Shown: positions 7,886 to 14,926 of the stretch, in pieces
How positions within the stretch are numbered: position 1 is the first letter of the stretch
How the letters are laid out: each line of letters begins with the position of its first letter
Source of the DNA: Halieaceae bacterium
GTDB taxonomy: Bacteria > Pseudomonadota > Gammaproteobacteria > Pseudomonadales > Halieaceae
DNA: 19,330 bases
NCBI GenBank assembly: GCA_902518075.1
Contig: CABYEX010000026.1
Span: 1-19,330 of the forward strand
Direction: 5' to 3'
Translations under genes and position numbers: made by a program
The notes under the pieces: generated by a model
The model's input: only the letters and a program-made list of their open reading frames with translations
Database searches by the model: none
Told to the model about the DNA's origin: nothing

Positions 7886-8920
7886 ATGGATTATCGGGTT
7901 TTAGGTCGTACCGGCGTCAGGATCGCGCCTCTGGCTCTAGGGACAGACAACTTCATGGACCCGACCCCTGCAGACGAATCCGCCCGGATACTTGAAATGG
8001 CAATCAGTGCTGGTATCAACCTAATAGATACTGGAGATACTTATGCGAACGGAGCCGGGGAAAAGATTATTGGCGAGACAGTCGAGAGACTTGGTCGACG
8101 TCACGATGTTCTTATCGCGACAAAAGTGGACCATGGTCAGCGCCGTCCCGGTTACACCGTCGACGACCCGGCGCAGTTCGGACCCAACGACCATGGCCAT
8201 ACCAGACTAAATATCATTCGCGCTTGCGAGAACTCCCTGAAGCGCCTTCGAACCGACTACATCGATCTATACCAGATTCACAGGCCGTCACCGGATATTC
8301 CTTGGGAAGAACAGTTGTCAGCACTGGACAGCCTTGTCCAGCAGGGCAAGGTGCGCTACGTCGGATGCTCGACGCATCCCGCCTGGGCTGTCATGAACGC
8401 GATAATGGTTAGTGAGCTCAAAGGCTACGCGAGGATTGTCTGTGAGCAGCCTCCCTATAACCTCTTGGACCGTCGTATCGAAAATGAACTCATCCCAATG
8501 TGCGAAACCCATGGCGTCGGAATCATAACTTGGTCCCCAATGGCAATGGGTGTGCTGGCGGGAAGGTATTCGGACCCCGATAATCTGCCGAAGGATTCAA
8601 GAGCGGTTCTGCGGGGCGGCTTTTACGCCGACCGTGTGACGCAACGGGGTATAGACGTAGGTATCGAGTTCAGTAGACTGGCGAAAGAGGTTGGTCTGAG
8701 TGCCGCCCAACTGGCTGTCGTCTGGTCGAAGGAACAGCCGGGGATTACCGCACCGCTGATAGGTCCGCGCACAGTCCAGCAGCTCGAGTCATTTCTTGAA
8801 ATTATGGAATCGAGATTAGACCCCGGCATACGAGCGGCCTGTGACGAACTCGTGCCACCTGGCAGTGCGGTCGCAAACTTCCACAATACTGCCGACTGGA
8901 TGAAGGCAAAGATTGTTTAA
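7886..8920 (+). CDS. Aldo/keto reductase
   Basis: From the ATG at 7886 this is a 344-residue protein starting M-D-Y-R-V-L-G-R-T-G, the typical N-terminus of the family. Earlier in-frame starts (GTG 7856, ATG 7862) fall at or next to the predicted transcription start and are less likely. The catalytic tetrad is intact: D48 and Y53 (N-L-I-D-T-G-D-T-Y), K80 (I-A-T-K) and H132 (Y-Q-I-H-R). A C-terminal L-I-G-P-R-T segment fits NADP(H) binding. It should be a cytosolic NAD(P)H-dependent carbonyl/alcohol oxidoreductase of the (beta/alpha)8 type. The substrate is unknown. Its operator-like site matches those of the deaminase and oxygenase genes, so it probably belongs to the same pathway, perhaps handling an aldehyde or a hydroxylated side substrate. 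Confidence 0.85.
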   Translation: MDYRVLGRTGVRIAPLALGTDNFMDPTPADESARILEMAISAGINLIDTGDTYANGAGEKIIGETVERLGRRHDVLIATKVDHGQRRPGYTVDDPAQFGPNDHGHTRLNIIRACENSLKRLRTDYIDLYQIHRPSPDIPWEEQLSALDSLVQQGKVRYVGCSTHPAWAVMNAIMVSELKGYARIVCEQPPYNLLDRRIENELIPMCETHGVGIITWSPMAMGVLAGRYSDPDNLPKDSRAVLRGGFYADRVTQRGIDVGIEFSRLAKEVGLSAAQLAVVWSKEQPGITAPLIGPRTVQQLESFLEIMESRLDPGIRAACDELVPPGSAVANFHNTADWMKAKIV

Positions 8921-8958
8921 GCCACCTCAAGCTGTGGCGTAGAGGTTTCCTGCAAGGT

Positions 8959-8992
8959 ATTGGTGGGCGCACTGTCGAGTGCGCCCACCAAT
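8959..8992. terminator. Strong perfect hairpin between convergent genes
   Basis: A 15-bp perfect inverted repeat (ATTGGTGGGCGCACT and its complement) encloses a GTCG loop. It sits between the stops of the aldo/keto reductase (8920) and the convergent dehydrogenase (9018), the expected place for a bidirectional terminator. No clear U-run follows on either strand, so it is not a textbook Rho-independent terminator; it could also act as a 3' mRNA stabiliser. Confidence 0.65.
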
Positions 8993-9017
8993 GCAAAGTG
9001 GTGATCCCTGTCATGTG

Positions 9018-9767
9018 TTAGTGCATGTACTGACCACCATTGACGAAGAATTTCGCCCCAGTGGTAAAGGTGGCGTTCACCATCCAAAGCGCCATATCAG
9101 TCAATTCACCAAATTCTCCGAGCCGACCAAGCGGCAGAGTGGCAAGTTCTCTTGACAGCCCCTCGTCAGTATCAAGCTGGTATCGCTCAATCACTTCACG
9201 AGTCTGAACTGACCCCGGCACTAGACAGTTGACTCGGATCCGGGGTGCGAGTTCCAGGGCCATGCACTTGGTCAGTATCGCCACTCCGGCCTTAGCAGCG
9301 CAGAAGTTCGCGCCGTTCTTCCTGCCGGTTGACCCCGCAGCGGCACCCATATTGATAATAACTCCTTCTCGGTCTGGATTGGCCCGCACGTACTCCTGAC
9401 CACAGATGAAATGCCCCTTAAGGTGGGAATCCATAACGTCATCCCACAGGTCGTCAGTAATGTCCATGAAGCTGCAATCCCTATTGACCCCTGCGCTATT
9501 AATCAGAATGTCAACTCGTCCGAAAGCTTCAACGCCCGCCGCAAACATCTTGCGCACAGCTTGACGGTCAGACACGTCTGCCTGTTGGATCATAACTTTG
9601 CCCTCACCTGTCCGAGGTGTAAGCTCTTCGGCCAGCGCTTTAGCGGCTTCTCCGTTACGATGATAGTTGAGCAAGACTCGAAAACCTTCACTCGCAAAGC
9701 GTTCTACCAGCGCAGCGCCGAGCCCTGTGGCTCCACCGGTTACAACCACGACCCTTTCTTCTATCAA
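9018..9767 (-). CDS. Short-chain dehydrogenase/reductase with degenerate active site
   Basis: The 249-residue protein has an intact Rossmann part: T10-G-G-A-T-G-L-G17, an N-Y-H-R-N segment suggesting NADP(H), D64-V, and N90-S-A-G. The classical N-S-Y-K tetrad is mostly lost: the helix-4 Asn is His115 (D-S-H-L-K-G), the Ser 13 residues before the Tyr position is Ala142, and the Tyr itself is Phe155 (N-F-C-A-A-K), with only Lys159 kept. The codons (TTC for Phe, GCC for Ala) read cleanly, with no frameshift. It may bind cofactor without ordinary hydride transfer, or use another mechanism. The start is a TTG with a strong GGAGG 4 bp upstream. It is divergent from the deaminase gene and shares its operator-bearing intergenic region. 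Confidence 0.85.
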   Translation of the reverse strand: MIEERVVVVTGGATGLGAALVERFASEGFRVLLNYHRNGEAAKALAEELTPRTGEGKVMIQQADVSDRQAVRKMFAAGVEAFGRVDILINSAGVNRDCSFMDITDDLWDDVMDSHLKGHFICGQEYVRANPDREGVIINMGAAAGSTGRKNGANFCAAKAGVAILTKCMALELAPRIRVNCLVPGSVQTREVIERYQLDTDEGLSRELATLPLGRLGEFGELTDMALWMVNATFTTGAKFFVNGGQYMH

Positions 9768-9808
9768 GCTACCTCCGTGAACTTCAGCAGACCGCGCATG
9801 GTCGAATG

Positions 9809-9832
9809 ATCCAATTTGGATATTGTATACAA
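9809..9832. promoter_or_regulatory. Double palindrome, operator site 2 (dehydrogenase / deaminase)
   Basis: Two palindromes adjoin: ATCCAA-T-TTGGAT (9809-9821) and TTGTATACAA (9823-9832). Across their junction, 9818-9830 reads GGATATTGTATAC, matching the G-N-ATA-NNN-TATAC pattern of sites 1 and 3. The block covers the -35 region and spacer of the + strand promoter whose -10 is TATAAT at 9841, so binding should repress the deaminase and could affect the divergent dehydrogenase. Confidence 0.55.
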
Positions 9833-9846
9833 GCCCCGCCTATAAT
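9816..9846 (+). promoter_or_regulatory. Sigma-70-type promoter of the deaminase gene
   Basis: TATAAT at 9841-9846 is a perfect -10 hexamer. TTGGAT at 9816-9821 is the best -35 candidate, with a long 19-bp spacer; the non-ideal spacing is common at regulated promoters. The predicted leader to the ATG at 9915 is about 60 nt. Confidence 0.5.
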
Positions 9847-9855
9847 ACCCTTTCA

Positions 9856-9883
9856 CCCCTGCCGGAGCCACGGCTCTCAGGGG
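9856..9883 (+). promoter_or_regulatory. Stem-loop in the deaminase 5' leader
   Basis: CCCCTG (9856-9861) pairs with CAGGGG (9878-9883), and inside it GAGCC (9865-9869) pairs with GGCTC (9872-9876), giving a two-part hairpin right after the predicted transcription start. No U-run follows, so it is more likely an mRNA-stabilising or regulatory element than a terminator. Confidence 0.4.
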
Positions 9884-9914
9884 CATCCGGCTCAAACCGA
9901 TCGAGGAATTCTCT

Positions 9915-10817
9915 ATGTCTGTGACAAGCTGGGGCGGCGTCATGCCTGCACTAATGACAGAAATGCATGAGGATGGTTCGCTTGATTTAGATGCCACGGC
10001 ACGGCACATGGAAGCATGCCTAGACGCCGGCGTCAGCGGTTTTGTCATGCTGGGAACCTTGGGCGAAAATACCTCACTCACCCTGCAGGAAAAAGAGGCT
10101 GTCATTGCTTGCGCAGTCGAAGCCGCAGCTGGCCGTGTGCCAGTTATTGCGGGGATCGCTGAGTACACGCCTGAGTTTGCCATCAATATGATACGGCGGG
10201 CTGAAGCGGTTCATTGTGACGGGCTCATGACTCTGCCCAGCATGGTCTATCATCAGGATTCTCGGGAAGCACTTAACTTCTTCAGCTGCCTCGCCGACGC
10301 GACTGACCTGCCTATCATGATTTACAACAACCCAGTCGCGTACAACCTCGATTTATCACCTCAGGACTTTGTCCAACTAGCGCAGCACGACAACATCGTG
10401 GCGGTCAAGGAATCTTCTCATGATAGTCGTCGCATGACAGATATGATAAATGCATGCGGTGATCGATATCGCATGTTCTGCGGCGTGGATGATCGCGCAT
10501 TAGAGAACTTTGTCTGCGGTGCAGTTGGCTGGGTTTCAGGTATGACAAACGCGTTTCCTCGGGAAAGTGTTCGGCTGTTCGATCTAGCCTCGTCAAACAG
10601 GATAGAAGAGGCGGTGAAACTCTATCGTTGGATCATGCCGGTGTTGCACCTTGACGTGGAGCTCAAGCTAGTACAGTACATCAAGTTGGCTAATCAGATG
10701 ACCGGACTGGGTTCGGAGTGGGTGCGGTCACCGCGGCTTCCCATCACTGGGGAAGAACGCCAGCACATTGAGTCGATCGTTCAGGCAGTTATCGACAGTC
10801 GGCCTATACTGAATTAA
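9915..10817 (+). CDS. Dihydrodipicolinate synthase-family enzyme; probable pyrroline-4-hydroxy-2-carboxylate deaminase
   Basis: The 300-residue (beta/alpha)8 protein carries the class I lyase signature: G47-T-L-G-E-N-T (the GTTGE-type loop), Y137 in I-M-I-Y-N-N-P, and the Schiff-base lysine K165 in V-A-V-K-E-S-S. The body and the C-terminal stretch Y-R-W-I-M-P-V-L-H-L-D...V-Q-Y-I-K-L-A resemble, from memory, the deaminases of 4-hydroxyproline catabolism, which convert pyrroline-4-hydroxy-2-carboxylate to alpha-ketoglutarate semialdehyde plus ammonia. The convergent semialdehyde dehydrogenase and the epimerases support this. The alternative is a sugar-acid dehydratase (such as keto-deoxy-arabonate dehydratase), which also yields that semialdehyde. 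AGGA lies about 9 bp before the ATG. Confidence 0.85.
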   Translation: MSVTSWGGVMPALMTEMHEDGSLDLDATARHMEACLDAGVSGFVMLGTLGENTSLTLQEKEAVIACAVEAAAGRVPVIAGIAEYTPEFAINMIRRAEAVHCDGLMTLPSMVYHQDSREALNFFSCLADATDLPIMIYNNPVAYNLDLSPQDFVQLAQHDNIVAVKESSHDSRRMTDMINACGDRYRMFCGVDDRALENFVCGAVGWVSGMTNAFPRESVRLFDLASSNRIEEAVKLYRWIMPVLHLDVELKLVQYIKLANQMTGLGSEWVRSPRLPITGEERQHIESIVQAVIDSRPILN

Positions 10818-10821
10818 ATGT

Positions 10822-10839
10822 AGACCTCGAGTGGTCTTT
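10822..10839. terminator. Weak terminator-like hairpin between convergent genes
   Basis: AGACC (10822-10826) and GGTCT (10833-10837) form a 5-bp stem followed by a short TTT on the + strand. It lies 4 bp past the deaminase stop, inside the 34-bp gap to the convergent aldehyde dehydrogenase. Position fits; the stem is weak. Confidence 0.4.
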
Positions 10840-10851
10840 CATATGGTCTGG

Positions 10852-12288
10852 TTATTGAGGTAAACAGTAGGCTGTCTTTACTGTCGTGTAGAACTCATTG
10901 GCGTAACTGCCCTGCTCCCTTGATCCAAAGCTTGAGCCTTTCATGCCTCCGAACGGCACATGATAATCAACTCCGGCGGTGGGCAGATTAACCATTACCA
11001 TCCCCGCCTGGATGTCTCTTTTAAATAAAGATGCGGCGCGCAGTGATCTCGTGCAGATTCCGGCAGACAGGCCGAATTCAGTATCATTCGCAATGGCCAG
11101 CGCCTCATCGAAACCACTAGTTTTGATTACCGAAGCGACGGGGCCAAAAATCTCCTCGCGGTTGATACGCATTTCATTATTGGTTTCGGCAAATAACGCA
11201 GGTGACAAATAGAATCCTGGATTTTCGCGTTCGAGCGTCTCCCCTCCACACAGCAGTTCAGCACCCTCCTCGCGGCCAATACGCAGATAATCCAAATCCT
11301 GGTCCAGCTGTGACTGATCAACCACGGGACCAATATCTGTCTCTGCCTTTAGTGGGTCATCAACCCGTAGGCTGTTAATCCTGGTGATTAAAGCCTCTAC
11401 GAATTCATCGTGTATACCAGCTTCAACGATCAGCCTTGAGGATGCAGTGCATCGCTGCCCGGTCGAGAAATAGGCACCATTGACGGCACAGTTAACCGCC
11501 GTTTCTAGGTCCGCGTCATTTAGCACCACCAGCGGGTTTTTGCCACCCATCTCAAGTTGAAACTTGGCGCCCCGCTGGCTACAGGCTGCTGCAACTAGAC
11601 TGCCCGTTGATACCGAGCCAGTAAAACTCACGCCCTTGATGCGCCGGTCCTCGAGCAGACTGGAGCCAACTATGCTGCCCGTGCCCATAACAAGGTTGAA
11701 TACCCCTCCCGGCAGGTGGCGATGAATGATCTCAGCCAGCACCCAGGCGCATCCAGGCACAAGGTTTGCAGGTTTGAAGACAACGCAGTTACCAAAGGCC
11801 AGTGCCGGCGCAATTTTCCAGGCAGGAATAGCTATCGGAAAGTTCCATGGCGTGATTATGCCGATGACGCCAAGCGGCTCCCGGGTTATGTCAATCTCAA
11901 CTCCAGGGCGCACCGAAGCGAGCCGATCACCCACCTGGCGCACCGTTTCACCACCAAAGTACTTGAATATGTGTCCTGCTCGAGCTGCTTCGCCGATCGA
12001 TTCCGGCAAGGACTTCCCCTCCTCACGCGCAAGCAGTCTGCCTAGCTCTTCCTTACGAGAAAGGATCTCGCTTCCTATCGCATCTAGCGCATCGGCACGC
12101 GCTTGAATACCGTCATGCGACCATTGAGGAAATACCGCGGCCGCTGCGTCTATTGCTGCCGTCACTTGCTCAGGACCTGCCTGAGCATATTCCCCAATAG
12201 TTTCGTTGGTATTGGAGGGATTGATATTCGGCACAAAAGTCCCGCCTTCGATCCACTCGCCGTCAATCAGATTCTTGAACTTACTCAC
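10852..12288 (-). CDS. Aldehyde dehydrogenase, probable alpha-ketoglutarate semialdehyde dehydrogenase
   Basis: The 478-residue protein is a full-length NAD(P)-dependent aldehyde dehydrogenase: N149 in T-P-W-N-F-P, K172 in F-K-P-A-N, G-S-V-S-T-G cofactor loop (224-229), general base E246 in L-E-M-G-G-K, and catalytic C280 in [11 protein letters not shown]. The S-T-G-Q-R-C-T-A form is typical of the alpha-ketoglutarate semialdehyde / succinate-semialdehyde-like group. Next to a putative deaminase making that semialdehyde, oxidation to 2-oxoglutarate is the likely reaction, feeding the TCA cycle. The start is GTG with GGGAGC 7 bp upstream. It follows the cupin gene by 44 bp on the same strand, with no sign of a separate promoter, so the two probably form an operon. 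Confidence 0.9.
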   Translation of the reverse strand: MSKFKNLIDGEWIEGGTFVPNINPSNTNETIGEYAQAGPEQVTAAIDAAAAVFPQWSHDGIQARADALDAIGSEILSRKEELGRLLAREEGKSLPESIGEAARAGHIFKYFGGETVRQVGDRLASVRPGVEIDITREPLGVIGIITPWNFPIAIPAWKIAPALAFGNCVVFKPANLVPGCAWVLAEIIHRHLPGGVFNLVMGTGSIVGSSLLEDRRIKGVSFTGSVSTGSLVAAACSQRGAKFQLEMGGKNPLVVLNDADLETAVNCAVNGAYFSTGQRCTASSRLIVEAGIHDEFVEALITRINSLRVDDPLKAETDIGPVVDQSQLDQDLDYLRIGREEGAELLCGGETLERENPGFYLSPALFAETNNEMRINREEIFGPVASVIKTSGFDEALAIANDTEFGLSAGICTRSLRAASLFKRDIQAGMVMVNLPTAGVDYHVPFGGMKGSSFGSREQGSYANEFYTTVKTAYCLPQ

Positions 12289-12332
12289 TCGGAATGCTCC
12301 CGGTGTTCCGTTAAAAAAAGGTGATCACGCAG

Positions 12333-13064
12333 TCACAGCTGAGCGAATCGCCGACGATAAGCCTCTGAGGTAGGGGTCCGCACGGTCACCGAGAACGAGA
12401 TCGATACCGAATTCATTACCTTCACCCAGTGAGGTGAAAGCACGGGCAAATGCACGCCGGTTCCTGGCGGCATATCGAACCACTCCCCCCTATCCGCAAG
12501 CGCCTCAGGAAATGGCTGATTGCGGTGTCCGCCGTGCCAGTGATCCCGAAGTTGCTTCGCCGAGATAACATCGCGGTCTTCACGATCGAAAATCTGTATT
12601 CGCTTGTCGCCAGCAATCTGGAGAAGAAACTGGGACTCGGGATCAATGTGAAAAGGCGTAACCGCACCGGGGGAGGAGACAAATACAAACGAGCGCAAGT
12701 TGCTGAATTCTGGAACTGTGTCGCCTAGTGCGTCGCCCACTTCTCGAATGCAGGTCTCTAGCACCTCTCTGTATTCTTGGTCTGATTCAGCACTTTTAAT
12801 CACCATCCAGGACTGACATTCCTCGATACGTCGAATGGTCTCCGAGACGCTTAGGCCATTGGCGGGCGTCAGGTTGGGATCAATGCTCTTAGGGAGCTCC
12901 CCCATGTTGTACTCAATGAGGTTAGAGGGCATGTTCCTTGCCAGAGCTACGATTCTCTCGAGCTCGAACAGAGGATTACTGGCCAGATCGTGAGTAATCA
13001 GAAAGGGACTGTTATCAAACCGTGCCGAGACAGGGTCACTCGCGCGAGACTGAATAGTAATCAT
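12333..13064 (-). CDS. JmjC/cupin-like protein, putative Fe(II)/2-oxoglutarate oxygenase
   Basis: The 243-residue protein has the ligand pattern of the cupin_8/JmjC fold: H139-x-D141 in P-F-H-I-D-P-E, K154 in A-G-D-K-R-I-Q-I-F-D as a possible 2-oxoglutarate anchor, and a distal His, best matched by H212 in S-P-H-W-V-K after P-G-T-G-V-H-L-P. This is the Fe(II)/2-oxoglutarate hydroxylase arrangement. Relatives hydroxylate proteins or small molecules; the substrate here is unknown. It is the first gene of a two-gene operon with the dehydrogenase expected to make 2-oxoglutarate, its presumed cosubstrate. It diverges from the propeller gene across only 46 bp, which hold operator site 3. No strong Shine-Dalgarno precedes the ATG. 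Confidence 0.75.
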   Translation of the reverse strand: MITIQSRASDPVSARFDNSPFLITHDLASNPLFELERIVALARNMPSNLIEYNMGELPKSIDPNLTPANGLSVSETIRRIEECQSWMVIKSAESDQEYREVLETCIREVGDALGDTVPEFSNLRSFVFVSSPGAVTPFHIDPESQFLLQIAGDKRIQIFDREDRDVISAKQLRDHWHGGHRNQPFPEALADRGEWFDMPPGTGVHLPVLSPHWVKVMNSVSISFSVTVRTPTSEAYRRRFAQL

Positions 13065-13095
13065 TGGCTGCCGTTAATACCGCCGAACGAAAATT

Positions 13096-13108
13096 GTATA
13101 CTATATAC
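13096..13108. promoter_or_regulatory. Palindromic operator, site 3 (oxygenase / propeller)
   Basis: GTATACTATATAC differs from site 1 at only two central positions (11 of 13 identical). It contains two overlapping TATACT -10-like hexamers on the + strand and ends 2 bp before the propeller ATG at 13111, in a 46-bp divergent region, so it probably controls both directions. Confidence 0.55.
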
Positions 13109-13110
13109 TT

Positions 13111-13971
13111 ATGCACTCACCACCCCTTCCCCGAATCACCAGTGATTGGTGGACCATTGCCAGATCTCCGGACCTTGGATCAATCAACGCCGACAACCAG
13201 CAGGCGGTCGATTTTAGTATCTGGCGCGCTGCTGACCACTCATGGCAGCTCGGTGCCTGTATTCGTAACACGGCTGTTGGAGGTCACGGTCGCCTTCTCT
13301 ATCGCTGGGAATCCGACCAACTTTCCAAACCGGCATGGAAACCGGCCGGCGTATTGCTGCAGGCCGACACTCACTTCGGAGAAAGTCACGGCGGGTTACA
13401 GGCGCCGTTTGTTATAAAACATTTCGATCGGTATCACATGTTCTACGGCGGATGGAGGAATATCTGCAGCGCCTGCAGCGCCGACGGCAAGACCTTTGCC
13501 CGCAAGCTGAATCATCGGCGCGAAAGCCAAACTTTCCCTGGCGTTGGCGGCGCACTATTGCGTGACCCAATGGTGGCTCAATGGAAGGGCAGGTATTTTA
13601 TGTATTACACGCAAGAGCAGGGCGGGAGAGGCGCCATTTGCGCACGAAGCTCGTCTGATCTGCTGACCTGGTCGCACAGTCAAACAGTCAATCGGGGCGG
13701 CAATGCGGGAATTGGTCCTGCGGATGCCGAATGTGCGTTCGTATTTGCGAAGGACGACAGCCTACTGTTGTTTCGCTGGGACGAGAGAGGGATCACCACC
13801 ATCTACAGGTCAACTGATCCCCTGAACTTCGGCGTCGATCACGACCAGCTCAAAGTAGGAGAACTGCCCCTTGAATGTGTCAGGATTATTCAGGAAAAAA
13901 ATCGTTTTTACCTGGCTTCACTGCACGAAGATTACTCTGGTATAAAACTGGCTTGCATGGAATGGCGTTAA
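13111..13971 (+). CDS. Five-bladed beta-propeller protein, GH43/GH32-like
   Basis: The 286-residue protein has no signal peptide and shows the repeated pattern of glycosidase-type five-bladed propellers: Q-A-P-F-V-I-K...Y-H-M-F-Y-G-G-W, L-R-D-P-M-V-A-Q-W-K-G-R-Y-F-M-Y-Y-T, and E-C-A-F-V-F...L-L-L-F-R-W. Acidic residues at blade starts (Asp in L-R-D-P-M, Glu in D-A-E-C-A) resemble GH43/GH32 catalytic positions, but I cannot assign a substrate or confirm activity. The ATG lies 2 bp after operator site 3, leaving no room for a Shine-Dalgarno; if the first TATACT box is used, the mRNA would start near the ATG and be almost leaderless. The TolB-like gene follows after 43 bp on the same strand. Confidence 0.7.
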   Translation: MHSPPLPRITSDWWTIARSPDLGSINADNQQAVDFSIWRAADHSWQLGACIRNTAVGGHGRLLYRWESDQLSKPAWKPAGVLLQADTHFGESHGGLQAPFVIKHFDRYHMFYGGWRNICSACSADGKTFARKLNHRRESQTFPGVGGALLRDPMVAQWKGRYFMYYTQEQGGRGAICARSSSDLLTWSHSQTVNRGGNAGIGPADAECAFVFAKDDSLLLFRWDERGITTIYRSTDPLNFGVDHDQLKVGELPLECVRIIQEKNRFYLASLHEDYSGIKLACMEWR

Positions 13972-14014
13972 GATCGGGACAGACTAAAGCCTGCAAGCAA
14001 TCGCGAGAACGCGA

Positions 14015-14926
14015 ATGACTAGTAAAATTAGCGATACTGCATTTTCTCCAGCGATATTGCTCATCGTAGTGTTTTTGTCTCTTGCCGTGACTTCAAACGC
14101 TGGTAACCGCCTTGTCTATACCAAAAATGACGAGAAAAAACCTAAGTTACTAGTAATCGACCTCGAAACAGGCGAGAACGCTTTTATCACTCATGGCCGA
14201 GATGCCAGTTGGTCGCCAGACGGACATGCACTGGTTTTCTCCCGGATGGACGCTAACGGCTCTAACCTCTATATCGCCGAGGCACACCACGAAGGTGCGG
14301 TCCGTCAACTAACAGATTCGTTTGCGCACGACAGGGGACCCACATGGTCCCCAGATGGCTCCATGGTGGCTTTTTCTTCGGATCGTAGCGGGACCGACCA
14401 GATTTGGCGCATGAATATTGCCAGTGGTGATTGGGGACCTAATCTCACCCAACTGACCAGTGACACGCCACATAAACGCGTCAACAACTTTGTATCCTGG
14501 TCACCTGATGGCCGCTGGTTAGCCTTTGAATCCGACCGGGACCGTGATGATCCAGAAATCTTTCTCGCGAATGCCGTAGATGGAACCAACCAGCAACGAT
14601 TGACGTTTAGCCGGGCACTCGACGAAGTGCCATCCTGGACACCAGATGGCCGTTACATATTGTTTTCGTCAGATAGGCACGATGATCCTCTATCCCGCAA
14701 TTACGACATCTATATCATGGCAATCGACCACAGAAATCCAACGCGGCTAACCAATACACCAGGCGCCGCATCCTATCCATCCATGTCTCCGGACGGTCGA
14801 TATATTGCGTTTTCTTACCGGGCGCCCGGTGCTAGTTCGACAGACGTAATGCTGATGAATGCGGACGGGTCTGCAATGCGGACCCTCATCTCGGACGCAG
14901 ATATGCCGAGATTCGCGCCTAATTGA
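14015..14926 (+). CDS. Exported TolB-like beta-propeller (PD40 repeats)
   Basis: The 303-residue protein starts with a hydrophobic segment (about residues 13-30, A-I-L-L-I-V-V-F-L-S-L-A-V) typical of a signal peptide. The rest is built of PD40 repeats marked by W/M-[ST]-P-D-G at five places (S-W-S-P-D-G near 66, T-W-S-P-D-G, S-W-S-P-D-G, S-W-T-P-D-G, S-M-S-P-D-G) plus a degenerate last repeat. Such propellers bind ligands, proteins or form the lid of S9 peptidases; here no peptidase domain follows. It is likely periplasmic. It is probably cotranscribed with the preceding propeller gene and so under operator site 3. Its role in the pathway is unclear. Confidence 0.8.
   Translation: MTSKISDTAFSPAILLIVVFLSLAVTSNAGNRLVYTKNDEKKPKLLVIDLETGENAFITHGRDASWSPDGHALVFSRMDANGSNLYIAEAHHEGAVRQLTDSFAHDRGPTWSPDGSMVAFSSDRSGTDQIWRMNIASGDWGPNLTQLTSDTPHKRVNNFVSWSPDGRWLAFESDRDRDDPEIFLANAVDGTNQQRLTFSRALDEVPSWTPDGRYILFSSDRHDDPLSRNYDIYIMAIDHRNPTRLTNTPGAASYPSMSPDGRYIAFSYRAPGASSTDVMLMNADGSAMRTLISDADMPRFAPN

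Noticed and set aside
7886..12288. Pentose or uronate oxidation pathway (aldo/keto reductase, dehydrogenase, keto-deoxy-acid dehydratase, semialdehyde dehydrogenase)
   Set aside because: It fits by enzyme classes and would also end at alpha-ketoglutarate semialdehyde, but the lyase looks more like the pyrroline deaminase type, no sugar-acid dehydratase or lactonase is present, and the adjacent epimerases favour hydroxyproline.
13064..13417. 117-codon plus-strand frame overlapping the propeller start
   Set aside because: It overlaps operator site 3 and the propeller frame, which shows recognisable blade motifs; this frame shows none.
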